In this document: piece by piece, positions 45,590-55,995 of the stretch | How positions within the stretch are numbered: the first letter of the stretch is position 1 | How the letters are laid out: every line of letters starts with the position of its first letter | Translations under genes and position numbers: made by a program | Notes under the pieces: model-generated | Seen by the model: the letters and a program-made list of their open reading frames with translations, nothing else | The model's database searches: none | Told to the model about the DNA's origin: nothing | NCBI GenBank assembly: GCA_025617745.1 | Contig: CM046869.1 | Location: forward strand, 15,891,168-15,955,167 | DNA length: 64,000 bases | Source of the DNA: Heliocidaris erythrogramma | Taxonomy: Eukaryota; Echinodermata; Echinoidea; Camarodonta; Echinometridae | Direction of reading: 5' to 3'

Positions 45590-46960
45590 AGAAATAAAAG
45601 AAAGATGTAGATGATGCTGATGATGATAAATTTAATGAAAGAAAACAATTTTAATACCTAGGCTTATAGTGTGGGATGAGAAGCAGAAATCTAATGAATA
45701 CAGATTATAAACAAAGAGAGAAAGAATTAAGAAATTTAAGAAACAAGAATGAAAACAAAGAAGGAAGGAAGCAAAGAAGTGAGAGAGGATGAACATAAGA
45801 AAAAGGTGAAATGAAAACAGTAAAAAGGGAAAGTATGGGACTAAAAATATAGGGAATGAGAAAGCAAAATGGAAACAAAAGACAAATAGAGACGACAACA
45901 TTTACATGTGGGCAAAATAAGAAAAATTAATTTATAAGACAAAAAATGGAAGGAAGGGATTAAGGAAGAGAAAAAGAGAGAGAAAAAGAACAACAGAAAA
46001 AAATAAGCGGGAAGGGGAAAGACAGGAGCCAAAAAAGTAAATATAGAAGAAGTGTTGTAAAGGAGGAAGTAGGAAAAGAATAAAAAGGAATGAAGAAGAA
46101 TGAGAGAATGTCACAGTAACGAAAAAAGAAAGAATGAAAATTTGGCCCATGAAAGGAATTTCAAGAAAGAAAGAGCGAAAACGTGATCATGGCAAGAAAG
46201 AAAGAAATATATAAAAAAGTATAAGAAAGAAAGAAATAAGGGTAAAGGAATCAAGAAGAAACAAAGAGAAAGGGATGTATAAACGGAGGTAGTACATGAA
46301 CGAAGCTACATGATTGATTGTAGTAAAAAAAAAACCCAGAAAATTAAGAATATTCGCAACAACGATGAAAGGAAGAAAGAAGGAATGAAAAGAAGAGAGA
46401 GAAATACGACAAAAAAATCAAGAGGGAAGAACAAAGACAATGATTTGAAGAAAGGCTGAAAGAGCAAAAAAAATCAGAAAGTAAATAACAGAAGAAACAT
46501 ATAAAAAGGGAGGAAGGAGGGGAAGAAAAAGAACAAAAGAAAGAAGGATCGAAAAGTGATGCAAGAAACAAAAAAAAAGAAAGGTAGAAAGAAAGAATCA
46601 AATAAAACAAAAAAGAACTAAGAAAGATTGAAAAGGGGAAATTAAGAATGAGTTTAAAAGAACAAAAAGAAATAAGAAGAAACAAAGAAAAAAAGGAAAT
46701 ATAAACGGAGGAAATAGAAAAGGAAAGAATTGAAAAGAATACAGTAACGAAAGAAAGGAAGGAAAACAAAGAAACAAAAAGAAACTAAGAGAGAGAAGAA
46801 AAATAAACTAATAAACGAAGAAAGAACGAACGAAAGCGAGAGTAAAACAAAGAAAGAAAAAATGAAGAATTAATGAAAAAAAAATTATGGAAGCTGGAAC
46901 AAAGAATAGCAGGAGAGAAAACATATAATTGAGAAGGGAGAAGAAAAGGAAGGAAAGGAT
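45590..46960 (+). repeat. 1.4-kb polypurine (GAAA/GAAG) tract
   Basis: The plus strand is almost entirely A and G, made of drifting GAAAGAAAGAAG units. The phenylalanine/serine/leucine-rich minus frames are shadows of it. Such tracts can form triplex DNA. Confidence 0.9.
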
Positions 46961-47052
46961 GTTGTTGTTATCGTTCGTAAGGTGACTTAGGCAAGCATGG
47001 CGCGGTAAAACAGCATGGGGATTGTTGATACGGCTGGTAGTGTATGCATAAT

Positions 47053-47184
47053 GTACGGAGCCCCGTACATACGCATGGTATCGTATGGAGATAATAAGTC
47101 GGGGCCCCGAGATAATAAGTCGGGGCCCCGAGATAAAAAAAAAAAAACTCGTGTCATTTTATGTCCCCTTAGGGGCTCCGTATC
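47053..47184 (-). repeat. CGGGGCCCCG palindrome unit, inverted copy
   Basis: It is complementary to 38630-38710 and has two CGGGGCCCCG palindromes and a poly-A run. It directly precedes R2 copy 2. Confidence 0.8.
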
Positions 47185-48120
47185 ATGGTCACACACACAG
47201 TTTAGTGTGTATGTTTCACGACGTTCGCTACCGGTAATTTGACACTTTATCAGAAAATCTGATAAGAAGAAAATTCCTTCGAAAATATTTCCATAATGAT
47301 TATGAATACGTATAATAATATTAATCCCTTCTCCCCTCGCCCTGGGGGTAATGGGATGACAATGGAATGGGGGGAGCTGGAGGGGGGGGGGGGGGGTAGT
47401 AGGGGGGAAGTCAATCCGTCGGTCCTCCCAAGACCCATATAAGGGGGCCATAATCCCCCTGAAAATAAAATGACAAATTCATTTTTTCTCATTATTGCAT
47501 CCTTTACAGGGGACGTACCGCTAATTATGGATGTTACTCTGAGTATTAATAAACCACAGAAACATGGCAAGATCAAATCGCTCCCTCTAGGTCTATGCAT
47601 GGATATTCTACTCGAACATCATTATATTAATATCATCAATTTTCATCAAGATTAAAAGGAATTTTCTTCAGAACTCATGCAAGCTTTGGATAAATAAGAC
47701 ATATTCACATGATCAGGGGCGGATCCAGAATTGGGGGGGGGGGGGGGTGGCGAGAATTTTTTGTTCGTCAGACCTAGAAAATTCGCTTAGGAGGGGGTGG
47801 TTATGGGGGTCCCTCCATAATTCTCTGACAAGCAAAAAAAAAGAAGGTTTCATTCTAAAAGGGGGCGGGGGCACAATCAACAAAAGGGCGGATCGTCTAT
47901 GCTAAAAATGCATACTTTCCTGCCATTGAACGGGGGGGGGGGGGGTGGGGATGGCACGGGCCAGAAGCACCCCCCCCCCCCCGGTCCGCCAATGGACATG
48001 TTGTAAATACTTCTTGGTAAAAATAACTTTACCCGACTTTTTTATTTATTCACTTGATTATTGTAACAAATATACGGTACGGTGATTAATCATAAACACA
48101 GCTAGCGCCCGTGGATGTCC
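47185..48120 (+). repeat. 0.94-kb dispersed repeat R2, copy 2
   Basis: It is a direct copy of 37491-38450, including the GGCGGATCC-ended MITE (47716-47995) and the same end, CGCCCGTGGATGTCC. The right neighbour is the Penelope-like element's 3' end. Confidence 0.88.
47716..47995. mobile_element. GGCGGATCC-ended MITE, second copy
   Basis: It has the same ends and G-runs as 38041-38325 and sits at the same place within repeat R2, so it was copied together with its host repeat. Confidence 0.65.
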
Positions 48121-48210
48121 ACGGGCTGCTTCTGCTAGTATATACATATATATATATATAGCAAACAATTATGTTGAAATAAAAACACCGCAAGACGTAA
48201 AATTTACTGA

Positions 48211-48236
48211 CGTTTCGGTCACAGACCTTTATCAAA
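48211..48236 (-). ncRNA. Hammerhead-like core at Penelope 3' end
   Basis: The minus strand reads TTGATAAAGGTC, TGT, GACCGAAACG: stem II GGTC/GACC followed by GAAA. The first box is degenerate relative to CUGANGA. ACGT segments on either side could pair as stem III. Activity is doubtful, but the ancestry is plausible. Confidence 0.4.
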
Positions 48237-48607
48237 GTAAAAGACTGAACACATTCAAAGTAATAATAATCAGATGCGTGAATTATGAAGACGCGGGCAG
48301 TTGCTTGGATACAAAAAATTAGGCGCGAGAATTGAGATTTTGGGCGCAAGTGACGCCACAAAGAAAAATTATAAAAAAAAAAAAATCCGTATTTTGAAAA
48401 GAAATTAAAATCCATGATAAAAGCAGTAAGAATGACGCAACAAAGAGGCAAGACATCAATTTTACAAAAACTATGTCTGCTGCGCAAAAAAAGGGGGATA
48501 TGTGCAAAGCAGTAAGAGAAAGAGAGAGAGAGGGAGAAAAAGGGGGGAGGGGAGAGAAGAGTAAAGTCCAATCAAGTCCAATCAATTAGAGTTTATACAA
48601 TTAGAAT

Positions 48608-49114
48608 TCATTGGCTGATCTTGAATGAACGAAAAGTGGCATTCATGCCAAGCGGCTGGAAAGTTCCCAGTTTGAAGATTATCATCTCCTCCATGGTCTT
48701 CCTCTGTCTCTCGTCCGTGCAGGTTCGCAGAACAGAAACTTTGACGTCCTTCGATGAATGATTGGCTAAGTTGAAGTGTCGAGCGACTGGCAACCCAGGA
48801 GTGTTGAGGCGTACGGATCGCAAGTGTTCTGTCACTCTATCCGCCAGTCTTCTTTTGGTTTCACCAATGTAGACCATACCGCAGACGGTGCAGGTCAGCC
48901 CATATATGACGTTACTGGTGACGCAGTTGTACTGTCCTCGTGTACTCCAAGCGCCTTTGGGACCCAAAACGTCATCACAGGAAACAAGGGCGCAGGTCTT
49001 GCATCTAGGCCGTGAGCATTTCGTGGTCGCCGGAGAGGCGTCGTCATGGCACTCACGATTGCCTGGCAGTTTAGAGCGGACCAGGAAGTTCTTGAGATTC
49101 CTATCTCTTCTGTA
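48608..49114 (-). pseudogene. Penelope-like GIY-YIG endonuclease domain
   Basis: The minus-strand frame ends at TGA near 48608. It has a cysteine-rich linker (CSRPRCKTC), then VIYGLTC-TVC-GMVYIGET with the GIY-YIG core, R in KRRLADRVTEH and the downstream ARHFN and E of TMEEMII. This is the nicking endonuclease used by Penelope-like elements for target-primed reverse transcription. The frame is open, but it is cut from its RT by the Gypsy insertion, so the gene as a whole is broken. Confidence 0.9.
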
Positions 49115-49119
49115 GGCAG

Positions 49120-50811
49120 TGTCAAAAAGGTATTCTAATTTATATTTTTCTTCGCTGCAAGACAAGTATTGCATAACTTTGTCTTAATATTTCACCCTGC
49201 CTAATACTGGGGTAATTCAGGTGCAGAGTTAGGATGCATCACATTTTTTGTTCTGTAAATTGCTCATTGTTATGAGAGCGCTTTAGCACAGGTGAAGTGC
49301 GGTTTTTATTTCTTTCATTCAACACTTTCCTCTGCTTTTTCGTTGCTTTGTTAGGGCAATTAGAGAATGAACGAAGCGTGGTCATGTGGTTTGTTTAGAC
49401 TAACGTGAGTGGTCAGTTTTGCTATTGGGTGTGAGGATTGGTGTTGGAATGAAGGTGTTCGAAAGTGAGTGGGGGAGATGCCATTACAGTAGTCATTGGA
49501 GAAAGTCCTGTTTTGTCACCCTTTGAGAGGGAGTCCCACTGCCAGTGAAGGGAAGACTTTTGGCTTGCAGTGTTAGAGCGAGTGTGTTTTTCCCTATTTT
49601 GGTTTCGCCAATTCTTCTGCTGTTTGGAGCGGATTGGGCAGACAGTCGGTGGTGGACAAGATCCTTCCGGGAGGCAGGCAACGGGTCCTTCAACTTCTAG
49701 AAATAACTGTAAGTCGTGACCTAAAAGCCAATTCTTCATTTTCTCTAAAGCAACTCATATTTTATGTCTTACATATGGTAAAGTAAATTTCCAAAAGTTA
49801 GGGTATCATAAAATTCTTGTATATTCTTTTTCAAAATAAAGAATGTAACATTTTAGGATTTGTGTCATTTGAAAAGCAAGACCATTTTTTGTACTACAGT
49901 TTATTTGTAATATTTCTTAGCACTGTGAAAATGCCCTCTTTCGGTAAAAAAAAAAAGAAAGACGGTCATTTCGTATTTCGGCCATTTTGGTTGTTCCGTT
50001 TGGCAGGTAGCCATCTTGAATTTCGATGCAAGTTGTGTATTTTGTGTTATCGATATAACGATACTGTGACGATTTATTGTTATGGTATATCACATTAATA
50101 CTATATATTGTTGCTCTTTAGTAAATAATGAACTACTGGTTCTAGTAATGTTTGGTAATAATGGATAAATCAACATCGATATTAAAATAGTGACTAAATA
50201 TTCAAAACACTAAAACAACGCTTTTTGAACCGTTTAGGATAATAATACTTTGATGGGATGTTTGTTTATTACTGGTTATTAATTACATTACAGCCGTTTA
50301 AGGTGGTTTTCAACCATACATCGTGTGTGCTAGCGTTTCTTCACTGGTCGTGGATGGTGTTGTCCATACGTCATCAAGAACCTCATGAACCTCATCGACC
50401 ATAGTCTTCGTTTCAGCCACGATTTCACAACTCCGAGTATACACCAAGGACACTTCACTCAACACTCAACGCTTTGTTTCGTTAATTTCATGATGATCTG
50501 ACAATGGTCGGTTAGAATAATTTTTATGTATATTTAAATAATCGGCTTTTTGGATTAACATTATCAAACCAGATATATTGTACATCACTTTTACTGTTAT
50601 GGAGTAGTTTAACCCACATTAATGAATTAGTTGTATATTTACTGGAATTGTATACTTTATTCATGTTATTTTTGTGAAAATTTCAAGTGCAAGTTTCAGG
50701 CAATTTATTTACATGCTGAATTAAAACTCAGACCTTGAAACTTAACGATTTATCTGAATCTGTCTTTATTTGTGTATCGCCACGTAAGCTATCAACTACA
50801 ACAATGTGACA
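49120..50811 (+). repeat. 5' LTR of Gmr1-type element
   Basis: It begins TGTCAAAAAGG and ends ACAATGTGACA, 1692 bp. The small frames inside, such as one near 49817-50098, are repeated in the other LTR and have no domain. Confidence 0.93.
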
Positions 50812-50815
50812 TTTT

Positions 50816-50833
50816 TGGCGACCACGAAGGGAC
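50816..50833 (+). promoter_or_regulatory. Primer-binding site, tRNA-Arg type
   Basis: TGGCGACCACGAAGGGAC lies four bases after the LTR. It complements all 18 terminal bases of a tRNA-Arg (CCG/CCU type) as I know it from vertebrates. Confidence 0.8.
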
Positions 50834-51156
50834 ACTAAATTACGAATTGTCATTAGGATTGTAGTTAAATATTAAAGTGCTGATTTTTTGTTTCTTGCTA
50901 ATACATTGAAAAAAATCTTCATTGATGTTTTCATAACTATTGTTAAGTAGGTTAAAAAGATAATACTGCTTGTGCATTTGTACATTGTCATTAGGTAAGG
51001 CGTCTGTTGGAGTTCCCGCTGTCCTGCCTTTCCTATACCACTGTGTATCCAGGATTTAGTCCATCTGATACGACGCCTGCCCTTTCGCTCGCTAGCCAGT
51101 GTTTGGTAAGTTTTAACCCCCTGACCTATTGGGATTGTTGTGTTTGAGAATTAGTG

Positions 51157-52533
51157 ATGGAGCTTGAGAAGTTAATGCGTGCTGGTGAAGCATTGGGTTA
51201 TGAAGGAAAAGAACTACAAAACTTCATTGATGTAGAGAGAGCATGGGCGAAAGAAGAGCAAGCGAGAGAAAGAACGGAAAGAGCTGAGGAACGGGAAATG
51301 CTTAAACTCAAAATTGAATTGGAAAATACTATAAGTTCTAGAAGAGACCAGGCAAACAGTAATAGTCAGTCTACCCATAATGTTAAGGCACCCAAACTGC
51401 CAGCCTTTATAGAAGGTAGAGATCAGATTGATGCTTACTTGAACCGTTTCGAACGGTATGCCAGGGCTCAAAATTGGCCTGAGGACATTTGGGCAACCAA
51501 CCTTAGTGCCCTTCTGTCAGGGAAAGCTTTAGAGACATACTATCGGTTGAATGAAAGTGATTCCATTAAGTATGAAGTTGTCAAGAAAGCTCTTCTGGAG
51601 AGATTTTCTTTAAACAGTGAAGGATGTAGGAAGAAATTTCGTAGTGCTAAACCTGAGAATGGGGAATCACCTGTTCAGTTCGTAACTAGAATACGGAGTT
51701 ATTTTGAAAATTGGTTGAAGTTGGCTGGATTTGAGCCAACATATGAGCATGTTGTTGAGCTGTTGTTGATGGAACAATTTTTCAATAGCACGTCTCAGTC
51801 AATGGTTACTTTTATTAGGGAACATAGGCCTAAAAGCCTCTCTGAAATTATAGATGCAGCAGAAAGGTATGTTGAGTCTCGATCAGGTTGGCAAACCAGT
51901 TTTGTGTCAAAATGTCAACCATCTCCTTCTCCAAAATCTTATCCAAGTCGAACTAATAATACAGGTAGCTCAAGGCCTACAGATGGATTGGTGAGGCAAA
52001 GAACTAAAGAAGGATGCTTCTTTTGCGGAAAGCATGGACACAAAGCCAAGAACTGCAGGGAACGCATCAGGAAGGAGAAATTTGCCGCAGGCATGGAACA
52101 GATCCCGTTTCAGACGGATGACTACGATGGCGGAGTTAACCTAGGGAAACGTTCATTGGATCATCGGCGACATGATATAGCCGACAAGAAGATCGAAGGA
52201 TCAGACCCAAGAGCAGGTGTTGAAAAGGTTGGTCTTCTCATTGACACTTGGTTTTCTTGCAGTCCACCAACGGATAAACTTAGTCAACCGACCGACATTA
52301 AGCTCTTAAGCGTGAGTGCAGCATGTGGAGCCGAGCTAGTGAGGAATATGCCCGTGGTCGAAGGTATTCTTAACGATACAGAAGTGAAGGTGTTGCGTGA
52401 TAGTGGATGCTCTACTGCTATCGCGAAGAAGAATCTCGTTCGGAAAGAACAATTCACTGGCCAGGTGAGGTATTGCCTTCTGATTGATCAATCTGTGAGG
52501 AAATTCTCTGTCGCTAATGTCGATGTGGATTAG
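51157..52533 (+). pseudogene. gag: Gmr1-type gag and protease, truncated by insertion
   Basis: The ATG at 51157 opens 458 codons. An N-terminal charged coiled region (about 30-75) is followed by a capsid-like domain (about 85-240) and the zinc knuckle CFFCGKHGHKAKNC (C-x2-C-x4-H-x4-C). The protease motif LRDSGCSTA, with DSG rather than DTG, follows near residue 415. The stop at 52531 lies within a LINE insertion, so the protease C-terminal part is cut off and continues after 52752. A leader with a strong GTAAGT donor at 51107 precedes the gene. Confidence 0.88.
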
Positions 52534-52752
52534 GAGGGCATCCGTCAGTCTCGGGAGACTATGGAGTTGCGCTCTGGGTCGTAATTCTGGAACAGCGTCG
52601 AGTGTGGCTGGACAGGCCAATGCGGGAGTGGCAATCCCTCCCACACTGATTGCAAGTGAAGTCTGACGCTGGTCTGTCTGTCTGGCTGCGGGCTTTCCTT
52701 CTGGTCCTCTTTGCCTCAGACTGCTGTGCAAGTTTCTCTTCGAACTTGGAAA
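52531..52752 (-). mobile_element. 222-bp LINE 3' end inserted in protease region
   Basis: It is flanked by GTGGAT (52525-52530 and 52753-52758). The minus strand encodes CNQCGRDCHSRIGLSSHTRRC, the zinc-finger-like C-terminus common in invertebrate LINE ORFs, then a short 3' end with TCTCCCGAGACTGACGGATG. Removing it would rejoin the flanking frame in phase, so it is a later insertion into a functional-looking element. Confidence 0.8.
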
Positions 52753-54530
52753 GTGGATACACCTTACTATACAGGAGAGTTGGAAGTACTAGTTGTTGAT
52801 AATCCTCTCTATGACCTAATTCTAGGTAATGTTCCTTACGTCAGAAATGCGAGTGATCCCAAGCCAGACTGGAAACCAGCTACTAAGGAGAAGGGTCTTG
52901 CAGTTCAGATAAGACTTCAGCACCGACAAGCTGGGAAACCCCTACGACAACTGATTGTTCCCGGCCAAGTCGACGGTGTATCGGCGGAACAGTTTCGCAG
53001 AGAACAGGAAGTGGATCAGTCACTTAACGGACTTCGCCAGAAGGTTACTTCCGGTGACGAGAAAGTGAGTCGAACAGGGAATAAGTCAAAGTTTCTAATG
53101 AAATCTAACTTGATGTACAGACAGTTCTCTACGAGAGAGCCTGAGGAAACTACACTTCAGTTAGTAGTTCCTGAGAAATACCGTAGAAATGTCTTATCAC
53201 TTGCTCATGAATCAATTTTAGGTGGACATCTCGGAGCAAAGAAGACTATCGAGAAGATCAGCGCTCACTTCTATTGGCCTGGAGTACAAGCTGATACCAG
53301 ACGTTACTGTCGTTCGTGTGACGAATGTCAACGCTCACTACCCAAGGGCAAAGTTAGCAAGGTACCTCTTGGTTCAACGCCTCTAATCGATGAGCCGTTC
53401 AGACGTATCGCCGTTGACATCATTGGTCCCATTGCACCCACTACTTCAAAAGGAAACCGATACATCCTCACAGTAGTTGATTACGCGACACGATATCCGG
53501 AAGCAGTTGCCTTAAGGAACATAGACACTCCCACCGTTGCTGAAGCCCTTCTCAGCATGTTTTCCCGCGTCGGTTTTCCAAGGGAGATGCTTACGGATCG
53601 TGGACCACAGTTTACTTCGGAATTGATGAAGGAGGTAAGCAGATTACTATCCATCCATCATCTTACAACTACACCCTATCATCCCGCCTGTAACGGTCTC
53701 GTGGAACGATTCAACGGCACACTTAAGTGCATGTTAAGGAAGATGTGCGAAGAAAGACCTAGCGATTGGGATCGGTACATAGATTCTCTTCTCTTTGCAT
53801 ACAGAGAAACCCCACAAGACAGCACAGGTTTTGCGCCTTTCGAATTACTCTATGGAAGAGACATCAGAGGACCACTCATGATCTTGAGAGAGCTATGGAC
53901 CAATGAAGAGGCCGTTCCAGAGACTAAGACGTCATACCAATACCTAATTGATTTGAGAGAGAAGATGGAGAAGACCTGCGAGATTGCAAGACAGGAACTC
54001 ATGAAGTCGCATGATCGTTACAGGAAGAACTACAACAGGAAGGCAAAGTCTAGGACGTTCAAAGTAGGCGATGAAGTACTGTTGCTGCTTCCTACTGACC
54101 GGAACAAGCTCCTAATGCACTGGAAAGGACCTTTCCGTGTTGTAGATACCGTTGGTAAGCTTGACTACCGCATTAACACTGGACATCGTGTGACTACGTT
54201 CCACGCAAACCTAAGGAAGTATCATCGCAGGGAGGATGACAACCAGACATGCCAGAAGTCTGACGAAGAGCCCGACAACGTTAAGGATGTCGGAGGTCCC
54301 ACTACCCCTATGGACATAGCTGCTACGTCCGTCGTCAACGACGATGAAGTCGGAGAAGACCCGTCAGAGTCTGATAAACCAATGGTGAAGGAACTGCTAC
54401 ACATTCCTAGTTTGAAACAGACACAGACATACAAAGATGTCGTCGTCAACCCCGAGCTCGAAGACAATCAGAAAGATGAACTTCGGTGTCTACTAAAGAA
54501 GTACTCCGATACTCTGACTGATGTCCCCCG
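52753..54530 (+). pseudogene. Gmr1-type integrase with protease remainder
   Basis: The open frame runs from the insertion to a stop at 54574. After the protease remainder (YDLILG) comes the HHCC zinc finger (H and H near 53205-53230, C and C near 53318-53330). The DDE core shows AVDIIGP, TDRGPQF and NGLVERF, with the last two catalytic residues 35 apart. A C-terminal DNA-binding part and an acidic linker lead into the RT region. One extra base in a C-run near 54524-54530 shifts the frame. Integrase placed upstream of RT is the key feature of this element. Confidence 0.9.
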
Positions 54531-55830
54531 GTGTAACCAAGGCTGGACATCACGACATCATACTTTCCGACACTAGACCGATTCGAAGCCGACCCTATCC
54601 TCTCCCTCATGCTTTGAGAGAGACTGTCAACAAGGAAATAGAAGAGATGTTGAGGCTAGGCGTCATAGAACCGTCGTCGTCACCGTATGCGTCGCCTGTA
54701 GTCATCGTCGCAAAGAAAGATGGTTCCAACAGGTTTTGTTGTGACTATAGGAAGCTGAATACAGTGACAGTGAAAGATGCCGAACCAATCCCCGACCAGG
54801 ATGAGATTTTCGCTAAACTCGCCAATGATCACTACTTCTCGAAAATCGACTTGACGAAAGGGTACTGGCAAGTTCCTCTTACGGATCACGCCAAGTCCCT
54901 TACTGCCTTTGTGACCCCGATGGATTGTACCAGTTCCGTACAATGCCCTTCGGTCTGGTCAATGCTCCAGCATCATTTTCCCGTGTGATGAGATCAGTCC
55001 TTCGAGGCATCCCTTGTGTAGACAACTTCATAGATGACATCCTGATACATACCAGGTCATGGGAACATCATCTTGAAGTACTGGGGGAAGTTCTTCGTCG
55101 ACTCAGCAAGGCCAACTTGAAGGCGAAGCCAAGCAAGTGTTTCCTTGGATATGAAACCATCGAGTTCTTGGGTCATCAAGTGAGCGAAGGTTGTGTCAAA
55201 CCCAATCTGGACAAGATTGATGCCATAGTGAACGCGCGTCGCCCACAGACCAAGAAGCAACTCCGGTCCTTTTTAGGTCTCGCCGGGTATTACAGGAAGT
55301 TTGTGCCAAACTTCTCTGCCATTGCAGTACCCCTCACCGACAAAACAAAGAAGAAATTGCCTAACAGTGTGAAGTGGGAAGAATCACAGGAGCTGGCGTT
55401 TCAGACGTTGAAGTCGTCACTCGCTTCTGCACCCATCCTTCATCTCCCAGATGTTGAGAAGCCTTTCATCCTGAGGACGGATGCTTCTGACACAGGAATC
55501 GGGGGAGTTCTGATGCAAGAAGATGGAGGCAAGAAATTTCCTGTGGCGTATGCAAGTAAAAAGCTCCTACCTCGTGAGAAGAACTACTCAACTATCGAAA
55601 AGGAATGCCTTGCAGTTGTATGGGCAGTACAGAAATTTGAACCCTATCTTTATGGAAGGGAGTTTGTTTTGGAGGTTGACCACGAGCCGCTGAGATCCAT
55701 GAAGAAAGGAAAGGTGGCTAATGGTCGTGTTCTGAGGTGGTCACTTGCATTGCAGCCTTACCAATATCGAGTGGAGGCTATCAAAGGCAAGGATAATGTT
55801 GGTGCGGATTATTTAAGCCGCATAGATTAG
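54530..55830 (+). pseudogene. Gmr1-type reverse transcriptase and RNase H, one frameshift
   Basis: The RT begins with GVIEPSSSPYASPVV, then DYRKLN, YFSKIDLTKGYWQV. A missing base in the C-run near 54915-54920 shifts the frame, and it continues YQFRTMPFGLVNAPASF and FIDDILIH (FIDD in place of the commoner YIDD). RNase H follows with RTDASDTGIGGVLMQ and a final DNVGADYLSR, ending at TAG 55828-55830. There is no integrase after RNase H. Apart from the shift the motifs are complete. Confidence 0.9.
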
Positions 55831-55995
55831 TTAAGGATTTTAGGATTTCAATCCTAAGATCACTTAGGAATTTGCAGTCTTATCAAGAAATTTAAGGCAA
55901 TATATAATTTTGGTTTTGCTTGTCGAAACAAACTCAAAGGAGTGTTTTGGTTTTTTTTTTCAACAAGAAAAAAAAAACTTAAGAAGGGGGTAAAT
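55831..55995 (+). promoter_or_regulatory. 3' untranslated segment with polypurine tract
   Basis: A short A-rich region ends in AAGAAGGGGGTAAAT (55981-55995) right before the 3' LTR, the expected polypurine tract. Confidence 0.75.

Noticed and set aside
45632..46769. Several minus-strand frames of 63-141 codons rich in F, S and L
   Set aside because: They are translations of the polypurine tract and carry no real signal.
49422..50098. Frames of 66-105 codons inside the Gypsy LTR
   Set aside because: They are present in both LTRs, have no recognisable domain and lie in regulatory sequence.
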